This document shows positions 49,001-61,000 of a stretch of 64,000 nt of DNA, one piece after another. Numbering within the stretch: the first letter of the stretch is position 1; every line of letters starts with the position of its first letter. Under the pieces are notes generated by a model that saw only the letters and a list, made by a program, of their open reading frames with translations, searched no databases and had not been told where the DNA came from. This DNA comes from Datnioides undecimradiatus (lineage: Eukaryota > Chordata > Actinopteri > Lobotiformes > Datnioididae), in NCBI GenBank assembly GCA_008933995.1, contig WARS01003150.1, positions 732,246 through 796,245 on the forward strand, written 5' to 3'. Position numbers and translations under genes: made by a program.

Positions 49001-52000
49001 AGTCCAGTCCAAACTGTAAAGTTTAACACACGGTGACTGAAGTGTGATTTTGTCTTTGGTGAATTATTTGTGCATCTCTCAGTGTGAAGGACACTAAACA
49101 CTGTCTGCAGCATAAAGACTTAGTCGTGATATTCTGTGTTTTCCTTATTATCAACAAATCTCATGCAGAGCCAGGCCAGCTCTGAATGAATGAGGGCATT
49201 ATAAAAACACACTGTTAGACTGGATGACTAGATTTGACACTCACTGCAGCATCAAACGTGTATTAATCCGCTGCTAAAAGTAGTCCCAACGTAAACACCC
49301 GAACCTCCTGATTGAATGTGATTTTTAAAGGAAATGCAGCGAACGTCTGTTTCAGGAAATTCCTTTTTTTCCAAAATGTAACAATATATGTTAAAGCATT
49401 ATTAAGATATCCCTAGAAACTAACGTGTTTGGGCTGAGAGCCATAGCCAGGAAGTCACAAAGTATTCAGACAGACAAACGTATAGCTGGTTTTCATATTT
49501 TCATGGGATTTGTTGATATAAAACATGTAATAATATTAATAAGCCTTCAGAGTGTCTGGTTTGGAACTGGGTTGGCTACTCGTTGTCTGACGAGACTTGG
49601 TTGATGGGTGGCTTTAGTCTTAAGAGTAGGCACAACAGGAGGTTTAGGTGCTTTATTAGAGTCTTATATATGCTGTTAATTTTAATATTAGCTATAATAA
49701 AAACCACAATATTAACCACATTACAGGCCTCTCATCAGCCAAGTCCTTCTGGTATTGATTTGAGTAGGGAATGAGTGGACTGTGTGACGGTGGTTGCTGT
49801 TCTGAAGACTGTAAATCGAAGGGAGGCGAGTTGCAGCAAAGCATGACCTGCACTATTCATAGAAGTGTTGGTTCGCAGAGAAGCGCTGATTGCCAACCCG
49901 GAGAACAGAAGGAGGACGACGAACCTCTAACCCTCTTGTGTGTTCCCTCTGCATGTGTCTCTGTTGTGTAGTAACTGTCTCTCTCTGCTGTCAGGTGCTC
50001 CTCTTGCTCACCTTAGAACTAGGAGCACAGCCAGCTTGGCCTGCCTCAAGCAGCAGATTCACTCCAGAGGTACCGTTCAGAGTTTAGTCGCCCGGACAAT
50101 CTCCCTGAGCAGCACACTCAGTACCCAAGCTCCTATCCACTGATCATGAACTGTTCATGGGTGCCAGAACATCCTGTGGTGCTGTGAGGCAGTGTAGAGC
50201 AAACAGATATTGGTTCAGTTTTAAGTTAAGAGTTCAAAGTCATAGCAGTGTGATCAGGGGTTAACACACCAACCATGAACTACAACATCCCATGAACCCT
50301 AACCCTTTGTTACCTGTCCTTTCTTCCCCCCGTGTCACCATCACCTCTGCTGTCGCTGACTGACGGTTTCAAATGCGCCGAAAACATTTGAAAGCAGTTC
50401 TCGTTATGTTTCCAGCCCCTGAGTGAAAGCAGCAGAAGTGCCGGCACCGAGTGAAAACACAGAACACGCAGTGAGGCTGCAGCGTGACGGCAAAGATTTA
50501 AGCCCATAAACATGGATTTAAACAAAACTGGATTGAAATACCTTGAAAATTGAAAATGAAAATAGTTTTTGCAGATGTTTTATGAGGAGAAAAGGCATTC
50601 ATCACATTCATTTAGCTCAAGGATACACACAGCTGTCCTCGTTCATCAAATGAAGTTGAAAATTGAAAAGTTGAAAATAGCAGGATGTGCAGCTTATATC
50701 ATGTTTGTAAGTCATGAATATGTGGCTGTATATGTCATATTATAATATAATAAACTTTATTCAGTACCTTTCTTGGAGGTGCAGCTCAGGATTTAACATA
50801 AAATGAACATACATGAGGTAAACATAAAAACACAGATCAGACAACAACAACAACAACACAGTTTTCACTGCCTCTCCTTCTGTCTCCGACTGACAGTGAG
50901 CCGGGTCTCATCCACATCGCCTCTGAAAGCTTTTGGCTGCAGTTCACAAAAATCTGCTACACAGCTGAGTGATGACAGGCCGTGTATTCATATTCATATT
51001 CATATTCAGCGGTGTTGATTGTTTGAGTCTTAGTAGAGTCGACTTCAACAGCAGCCCGTCCCGTTTGTGTTTCTGTGACAAGCGCATCTCGTTTCCTCTG
51101 ATTTACATTGTGCCTGCACAGCATGACTTGTCCATCCTTCGCTTTCCACTGCATGGCCGTCTACCGTGGAAAATGGCTTGACAGTAAGGCCCCGCAGTCC
51201 TCTGTGTCCTCGAGGGCTTCCTGCACCCTGTAGGTGCAGGATGTAGTAGGCTATGTAGCCTCAATACAATACAACGTGTCATCTGATTGCACAGTCTGGG
51301 CAGTTTTACTGCGTCCTTCAGTGTTTGCACAACTTTGGGTAAGACAGTAAATATGAAAGACATGAATCTTGCACATTGGCTAAATATACCTGGGTGGATA
51401 AGTAGGTGCTGGACACAGAGGGTTAAGCTGCTGCCTGTGTTTCTCTGCTCCGTGGAGAGTCAGGCTTTGTGTGTTTGTGACAGCGACAGCAGCCGGCTTA
51501 CATCTTCGCATATTTGTCATTCTTTTATACACTCTACTCATTTTCCGTGGCGTATGAAGAGGAAATGAGTTTTCTGCCGTTTTGTAAAATTGTGGAATTT
51601 TGCAAACACTTTTAATTTTAATGCAGCGTGGCGGTGAGTATGGAGCAAAACGCTCTGCAGTGTCCAATCTGATCTTTGCTTTTTACGTTTGTGTGCTTTC
51701 GGTTAATAGTTGGTTCCACTTATCGGCCCCTGTGTACTGTATGCTCATGTGTAAAACATGAAAAACAGCCAAACCAGTTATTTTATCTCTTTCATCATAA
51801 TTATTGCTTTTTATTACTCAGCGATTTTGATTGAAAAAGCACATTTATTATGAAAGAATGGTCAAATCAAAGCAGCAGGGCCAAAGATGTCAGGCCAGAT
51901 GATGCAGGTAGGCCCAGTTCAGTTCAGATGTAGGCCTTCTGTTTAATTTCTGTTAGTAATCTCCAACCTGTAGCTCAGATGGATAACACTTGATGACGCC

Positions 52001-55000
52001 AGAGTCTCCAGAGACACAGACGGTGCCAAACAGCAGCCGTCACAGGCTGGCGAGTCGTCCCTGTGGCTACTAAGTTGATGGTTTTGTTTAAAATTGGCAG
52101 AGACCCCCCTGCTTTTGCTGCTTTTCTGGTCTCCAGAACATGGCTGCCAGAATGAGCATACACTACTAAAGCTGGTGCTGATGCTGTGAAATATCAAGCA
52201 CGCCCATCGGCTCTGATCGGGTGTTCCTTTTTGTTTCCAGCAAGCATCAAGCTGTCCAAGAGGAGGCAGCCCTTTGTGCCGTACGCACTGCGCAACCACA
52301 CAGGGTGCACCATGTGGTTTGCAACTCTGACTACGACCCCCACAAGGTAAACGCAGCCACGATCATGAGGCCATTTGGTCTGACCGCTATTTAGACCGAA
52401 TCTGTCCCGAGGTAAAGCCGTTCACACGCTCCCCACAGGGTTGCGCTGTCGCACAGCAGCAGTGCGGACTCCATCTCAGACGTCCACGGCCCAGGAACTG
52501 ATGACACGCACAACGTCAGCCAGTGGAGAGAGGTGCTGCCCGGGGAGGAGATCCCCTTTGAGTTTGAAGCCCGTGAGAAACTCCGTCACCGGTACAGCTC
52601 TGAGTCACATTCCCAGCGCCAACGAATATGAGTCCATCTCTGATTCTTTTGCCTGGCTTTGCACTGTATCATTGATCCTTGTTGCCTCCTCCTCTGTAGA
52701 CACACTCATGAGCTGAAGCTGCACCAGCTGCTGGTTCGGGTGTGTGGATGGGAGCAGGTCAAGCCGGTGTCTGTGGACAAAGTGGGTGTTTTCTTCCGTT
52801 ATGCAGCTGCGGACCGAAACAACTCCTCCAACACTGTGAGTCAAAACGCCAAAAATAAAGTATTTGTTCTGAGTTTCTTCCAAACTGTCCCAGAGTTTCA
52901 TTCTAAATGTTTCTCTTTCTCAAATCTGTCTTCCACAGGTTGGCAGTCCTATTAGCAGAACAAACATCATCCACCCGCATGTTTACGTAAGTCTGCCCAC
53001 TTTCTAATTTTACACTCACCAGAATGACATATGATGATATGCTCAAGTAACTGATTATGAATACAGGCCTGTCTCTAATAATAAGGGTGATGGTAATACA
53101 AGCAGAGGCCTGGCTGGATGCCGTTAGCAGTTTGCGGCAGCTCATCAGTTTAAACGCCACCTAATGTTGAGTGTGTATTTCACCTTGATGGCGACGGGCT
53201 TGGTGTGTGACCCCTCAGTTCTCGGCCCTGCCTCCGGTCAGAGTGGTCTTCTCCATCACAATGGAGGGCAGCGCCAGGAAGGTCATCACCGTCCGATCCG
53301 CCCTGATGGTGAAGAACCGGCTGGATGTTCCCATGGAGGTCAGGCTCGACAGCCCCTCGGCTCCAGACAGTAAGACACCGCTCTGTTGTTTTATGGTTCC
53401 AGTCCGTTCACAGCTTTGTTTTAATCATGCAAACCTCTGGAACCACGATCGTCTGAGGGAGCATTTGGATTTTCCTATAATAATTAATCATTTTGTTATT
53501 TTTAAAAAAATCTCTTTTAATTTAATAATCTTCTTATGTAATGTCTCCTTTATGTGTATAATGTAATTATATAAAGTTAAGTTTAATTATGTAATATACA
53601 TTTAATTTCATTATGTAGTTTTTTTAAAATTTTGTTTAATTTTATATATTTGTATGTATACAATTTTCATATCTTATCTTATTTTACAGATATATAATCG
53701 TCATTTGATTATAGCTCTTGTTTGTGTATGTTTTATTACGTAACCATGTTGTGTTACATGTGATTAATATTTTTTTATATATTTAAGCTTAATTCATTAC
53801 ACATTGTTCTTATATTGAAGCTAACCGTGTGTGTCTGATGACAGAGCCAGTGGTGCTGCCTCCCATCCTGCCTGGCACAGCCTTGGCGGTCCCACTCCAC
53901 CTGACATCCTGGCGGCTGCAGGCTCGGCCCAAAGGCCTGGGCTTGTTCTTCTGTAAGGTTCCCATCCACTGGACCAGTGTGGAGCGGCTGGGAGAGATCA
54001 GCAGCAGTAAGAGGGAGTGCCAGTCAGCGGACTTTGACGACAATGTGAAGCGCTTCAGGTAAACCCCTGTCTGTCCGACGGTTGCTGGCTCTTGTTTCCG
54101 CAGGCGTGATGCCATTCCTGCCATATCTCTGCATCTCACAGGTTTTGTGTGGTCATCAAGAAGGAGAGCTACCCAGAGCAGCAGCCTGCAAAGAGGGTTT
54201 CTGGCAGTGCCAAGCAGATCTACAGACAGCCGGGCCACACCATCTACTTGCTACCCACCATGGTGCTGGCCAACCTGCTGCCCTGTGACCTCAACTACTA
54301 CATCAAAGGCACGCCCATCAAAGGCTCACTGAAGCCGGGAAAGGAGGCCGTGCTTCACGCCGCCGACACCTCGCAGAACATGGAGCTAGGTGAGGACTTT
54401 CACTGCCTGCTCTTTATTTCTGAAACACTTTCCTCGTCCTCACCTCCGGGGTTCACGATGTTTGTGTTTCAGGAGTCCTGCTGGAGAACTTCCCTGTGTG
54501 CAAAGAGCTGCTGATCCCCCCCGGGACTCAGAACTATGTGGTGCGCATGAGGCTGTACGACACCAACAAACATCTGCTGTGCCTCACCATCCGGATCATT
54601 CTGCGGGCACAGGGGGCGCTGAGGATCCTGATCTCTGCACCCTACTGGCTCATCAACAAGACTGGTAATGTTTTCTTTGTGTTTGAACACTGCAGTCAAA
54701 TCCCGATCCAGCCTTTCCAGCTTCTCCACTGTCCTTCCCTAAAGCCGTGTTCCTCCCCCAGGCCTCCCATTAATCTTCCGTCAGGACAATGGCAAAGCTG
54801 ACGCGGCAGGACAGTTTGAGGAGCATGAGTTGGCCCGAAGCCTCAGTCCATTGCTCTTCTGCTACACTGACAAAGAGCAGCCTGCTATGTAAGGAGCTGT
54901 GGTTTCATGGAATTGTCGAGCAGATATGAAGAGAACTTCTGAAATGTCTCAAAATAGAAATTAAAAAAGAAAAAAGCAAATCAGTCACATCTCCATAAAC

Positions 55001-58000
55001 TGGCATAAAGTGTAGTTAGATCAGAGACCACTCACTCCACTTCTCCACCTCTACCTTGATCCCAGGTGCACCATGCGAGTCGGGAAAGGGATCCACCCCG
55101 AGGGAGTTCCAGGCTGGTGCCAGGGCTTCTCCCTGGACGGAGGGAGTGGAGTCAGGGCAGTGAAGGTTATTCAGCACGGGAACAGGCCAGGCCTCATCTA
55201 CAACATCGGCAAGTTGTTGCACTCACTGCCAGCACAAAGTGCACAAAACCCCACTGAGCCATGATATCTGTTATAGCTTGCTTTGCTGCTGCATAGCTGC
55301 CGAGGACAGTGCTGCACAACAGATATCTAAGTACAGTATATAACATTTCCTCTCTATTCCCGACTGCTGGATGGAAGAGATGCATGTCTCTGTTGCTACA
55401 GACATTCATCATTCCCTGTTTGATCCACACAGGCATCAGTGTGCGGAAAGGAAAAGGACGCTACAGGGACACTCACATAGTGACCTTTGCCCCGCGCTAC
55501 CTGCTGGACAACCGCTCATCGCACAAACTGGCCTTTGCTCAGAGAGAGTTTGCGAGAGGAAAGGTGAGGAAGCCTTTTCTGTAGCCAGACAGCCCCCGTC
55601 TCACCTACTGAGGGAGAATGAATGCAATATGACAAAGAATTCATTTTCCCCAGGGCACTGCCAACCCAGACGGTTACATCTCCACCCTGCCAGGCTCCAG
55701 CGTTGTCTTCCACTGGCCCCGCAACGACTACGACCAGCTGCTGTGCGTGCGCCTCATGGACACGCCCAACTGCACCTGGTCCGGAGGCTTCGAGGTCAAC
55801 AAACCCAAGTCTTTTCACGTCAACATGAGGTGAGCGTGATGTTCAAGGCGCACCACATTGTCCACCAAGGGATGCTGTGTTCAGCGTGAACACTATTATC
55901 ACACAATGACGGGCGTGATCTTGGTTTGAGCAGGGACACTCTGGGGAACTGTTTCTTCCTGCGGACAGAGATCACCCTGAAGGGAGCCACATACCAGATC
56001 TCCTTCACTGACACGGACCAGCTGCCGCCGCCGTTCCACATCAACAACATTTCTGAGGTGAGGACAGCTGCGGTGGCGCGACGTGTTGGACGCAGCCACT
56101 CAGAGAAAAGGAGCCTATGACTTACTGCACCCCTGGTTGTCTTTACTCACCTTCAGACCGTCTCCCCTCAAAGACATGGTGTTTCACTCGGCTGTAAATA
56201 TGAAAATACTGCAAAATATGGCAGAAGCTTAGATTTTCACATTCAACAGACTCAGATTCTGCAGTCAGACACAGTGTTGTCCACGTTAGCCAGGTTTCCA
56301 TCCATAATGTAACGCACGTTTCAGTTGGTCGCCATTTAACCATTGCAGAAGAAGAGGCAGAAGTCGTTGAGCACCAGTAAAAACCTCAAACCATGGGAAA
56401 TACTGCATATCTGGTTTTTAATTTATTAATTATGTTTCTTGCTTTAATTCAGGTGCCTATCCAGTTCTGGCAACACGGCGTAGCAGACATCCGGCTCCAC
56501 ACCGAGGTGAAAGCCGGCTCTGTGCTGGATTATGCCTGCGATGAGCCCACGCTGCCCCCGTACCTCACGCTGACCGTGAAGGGGGCCGGATCCTCCGAGG
56601 TCACGGCCGACATGAACTTCTTCAGAGAATACAACAAGCTGTATTACGAGAACTTCATCTACATTGCAGCCACACACACCTTCTCACAGTACGGACCCAT
56701 GACACGACAGAACTAATAATAACTTTTCATATGATCACGTTTTCTCGTGTGCAAAAGCCAAAGGTCAGCGGCGTTGCTTTTTGTCGATTCAGGAACGTTG
56801 AGAAGAGACCTGTTGGGAAGAAGCGCCTGGTGAGCTGTGCTGAGCTGGTTCTGGATGTGGACACCAAGACTCAAAGGGTCATCCTGAAAAAGAAGGTGCT
56901 GACTCCCAACTGTTGCTTTCACGAGCTGGAAAATGAATATACTGCTTAAATTCATACAGGTTCTGAGGAGCAGTGAGAGAAAATCAATCAAATAAAAAAC
57001 AATTGTGATAAAAAAAATAGTTGTTTAAGTCCAGCAGAATATTCCCCATGCCCCTGGAAACTGAATGAAAGTGTAGTAATGTGCGTTGTGATTGTTGTGC
57101 AGGAGCCGGGGAAGCGCTCCCAGCTGTGGAGGATGACCGGGTCCGGCATGCTGTGCCACGAGGGCTCCTCCCCGCCGCAGAGCAAGCCGGCCCAGCCACG
57201 TCCACTGGACTCGTCTTTGGTGCTGGATATCGCCGGGCTTGCAGCCGTTAGCGACAACAGGTTTGTATTGCGTTTACCTGAATGAAGTGTGTCTGCAAGC
57301 GTGACACATACATAAGACTGAATGTAAAACGCGTTTCTCTCTCTCTCCACCTGCTCGCCTCGCTCAGTTTTGAGCCGTTGATGCTGAGGAGGCCGGACCC
57401 ACGCCGCAGCACCACCCAGACGTGGTACTTCAGCTCAGGCATGCTGACGTGTGGCCTTCCCCGGCTGGTGGTGCAGGTGGGTACACTTCACTGGAAAACA
57501 TTATTGAGTGTCTGAATTCCTCTCTCCTTTCATTTCATTTCAAAGTTATTTAGGTGTTTGTGCAGTTCCAGGTTCTCAATCTTCTCTGCTGTATTTTTAA
57601 TCATTGACTTGCATCGTTCAGGTGAAGGGTGGGGTGGTGGGCCTGTATGATGGAGCAGAGGTGGTGCTTGGTCCAGACTCTGCGCTGTTGGAGCCCGGCC
57701 CTGAGCAGCAGTTTATCAACCAGAAGATGAGACCTGGTTCTGGGGTGCTGTCGGTGCAGGTGCTGCCAGATGGACCCACGCGTGTCCTGCAGGTAAGACA
57801 CAACGGCCTGAGAGATGCTGGCTTAGCATATTTATTTTAATCATTAGTAGTAGACATTAATTACACGCAGACACACTGGGGACCGTTTGGCACTGGCTAA
57901 ACTGGTGGCAAACCTCATCATGTCTGCTCTTTGACATTTTTCTGCTTGCAGATCAGTGACTTCAACCAGAGGAGGATAATCCGGAGTTCACCGAGCACAG

Positions 58001-61000
58001 AGCAGGACAGGAGCAAAGAGGATGTGAAGAAGAAGGAGACTGAGCAGGAGCTGGAGGTACGAGTGAAATTAAAAACACTTCATGGAAGCATGGGATCTGC
58101 CTGGTGTCCTGCTGAAGCTCGAGGGGTGTAGTGATTAAAGCTCTCCTCTGGTGTCTTCTTTGTGTTCAACCACAGGTGTTGGTGAACTTGGAGGAAGGTC
58201 TGGGTGTCTCTCTAGTCAACAAGGTTCCCGAAGAGCTTGTGTTCGTTACACTGTCTGGTATAAATGTCCACTTCACCCGCACGGCTGCCAACGAGGTGCT
58301 GGAGCTCAACATTCAGAACATCCAGGTGAGCTCACCACAGCTTAGAGAACATCCACCTGACCAGTTCAAGGTCAGATTGTCTCAGTTCACAGAATAACAA
58401 AGAAGGTGAGGGGATGAGGTGGGTGATGTGGTGAAACTTTGTTTACTGAATGTGAGCAAAGGGAAGGGAGGTCAGGGCTACAGTGAGGATTTAAGCCATG
58501 TGTACCGTGGTCCCATTCAGCAGGAAACATCTAACGTTGATCGCTTGGCTTTAAATCCTGTTTCTGTGGAGGGTAGTGTGTGACTGTGTCATGTTGTTGT
58601 CAGGTGGACAACCAGCTGCTGGGTACCACCCAGCCCGTGGTGCTGTGTGTGACGCCCAGCTCCGGCGACGGCAGTGTCAACGACAGCGGCCCGGCCCTGC
58701 AGGTCAACTCGGTCAAGGTTCCCAGCAAGCTTGTGCTCACTGATCTTTTCAAGGTGCGTGTCACACACTGAGGCACTGCCGTCTTTAATGTAAGCACACA
58801 GCAGTGCCTCAGAGGCAATACCCAATCTTTTATAAGCTTTTACGTTTGGAAATAGGTTTTAAATCTTTTATACTTGCATTTGAACTCTTTTGTACTTCAT
58901 TCTTAACTGTTTAAAAGCTTTTACATTTATACTTATGTTTGAACTCTAGTTCTTCAGTTTTACCTCTTTAAAAGCTTTTAAATGAGAACTTAAGTTTGAG
59001 CCCCTTTGTTCTTTAGTTTTAACTCTTTAAAAGCTTTTTGATGTATACTTAAATTATAACTTTAGAAGCTTTTAAATATTAATTTTAAGTACCTTTTAAC
59101 TCTTTAATTGCTTTTAAGTTTGTAGTAAAGTTTTGATTAGTAAATAACATTTAGGTTTTAACTCTTTAACACTGGGTAGCTCTGCTGCTGTCCCTCTTTT
59201 TCTGGATCTTCTCCTCCTCCTCCTCCTTCTTCTTCTTCTTCTTCTTCTTCTTCTTCTTCCTCCTCCAGGCATATCTGCCTTCCCATGCATGAACATTTTT
59301 TGAAGTAAAGGTATAAATTAGCTGGTGGTTTCCTGGTGGTGTACCTTCTAAAGACAGCATCACCCAGGTTCAACCCTTTAAGAGGGAATTGTTGGAACTT
59401 GTTGTACTGTAAACCTAGCTTATTGTAATCACCACAACAGTAGCACATTGCGCTTTGTTGCTGCCAGGAATGACTGTGTAACCACGGTCCATGGCTGTCC
59501 CTGTTGGGGTGTGGACATGCTGCTGTAGTTTGGGTAGGTCTGAGGTCAGTTTGATTCAAATCAACAGCTACAATTTAAAAAAAAAAGAGTAATTACACTC
59601 CACACTCCTTGTGCTGGACTTTGTTGTGTGCAGTAATCGTCTCAAGGTCCTCTGCACTTCATCCAGCCCCTGCTCTTCCTTAATGGGTTAATGGGTGTAT
59701 TTCTGTCTTAAATATTAAATGCTTCTGTAATGAGGGCAACACAATCACAGTTATATGTGTCCACAGCATCTCATGGTGACGGCCCGACACTTCACAGTCA
59801 TCATTGAAGAGAAACTGCTGCTTAAGCTGCTCAGTTTCATTGGATACGGACAGACAGACGCTGGTGGGTCACTGGTTAAATGTCATTGTGTGTGTTTTGC
59901 TGCACAGAAGCAGCTGGTTTCTGATTCAGAGTAAACAAACAAATTAATGTTGTAATGAATGCAGAGCTGGAGAATTTGGATGAGAACCTCCACGAGAAGC
60001 CGAACAAAGACGCAGGACCTCCCAAACGTTACTACTTTGAAAACCTGAAGATCAGCCTCCCTCAGGTCAAACTCAGTGTGTTCACCTCCCACAAGCTGCC
60101 TCCTGATCTCAAGGTAAGTCGCTAAACCATTTTACCAACGATTACAAGTGCACTTTCAGAGTTTTTCAGTTCCCTACATCCTCTCCCAGTCGGGCAACTT
60201 TGCCCCGAAGACCAAAAGAGACTGCACCTGGAACAGCGTGATGTTAGGCAGAAAGTTCCATTAGCTGTTCTGCACTCACATGTTTTGTCACATGTTGCTC
60301 CAATTGATGTTTTTTCCATCACCCTAGGCTCTGAAGGGCACCCTGAGCTTCCCCCTGGTCCGGTTTGAAGATGCTATCATCAACATGTACCCATTCACCA
60401 GGGTGCATCCCTACGAGACCCAGGAGATCATCATCAACGACATCCTCAAACACTTCAGAGAGGTAAATGGTGCACACACATCTACTGACTGGCAGTACAG
60501 TCTGAACTTTGATACCAGCTAATAACAAGAGAAATGTTGCTTCAGTCCTTTTTAAAATGCCTGCAGGAGTAATCAGGAGTAAGGAAAATGGCAACAGGAC
60601 AGTATCTGGAAGGCGTCATCATGTGATGTAGCAGACTGCCCAGGTTGTTTTAGATCATCACCATGTAGTGTTTCCTGTTTGTAGGAGCTGATCAGCCAGG
60701 CAGCCCAGATCCTGGGCTCTGTAGACTTCCTGGGGAACCCCATGGGCCTCCTCAACGACGTCACCGAGGGTGTGTCTGAGCTCATCAAGTACGGCAACGT
60801 GGGCGGCCTCATACGCAACGTGACCCACGGCGTGTCAAACTCTGCTGCTAAGGTACGTCTCTGCAGAGCCGTGTATACGTGTCTTTTGTAATGATTATAA
60901 GAGGCTGCGTAGCGTGAACACCCCCCTGCTCTCTGTGCGTCAGTTTGCAGGGACCTTATCTGACGGGCTGGGGAAGACCATGGACAACAGGCACCAGAGT

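Noticed and set aside
48400..49113. 237-codon antisense open frame
   Set aside because: It lies opposite vps13d exons 37-38 and their introns. The sense strand encodes clear VPS13D peptide with splice sites, so the antisense frame is a by-product of GC-rich coding sequence.
59114..59296. Arg-rich antisense protein (60 codons)
   Set aside because: It is the translation of the CTT/CTC microsatellite.
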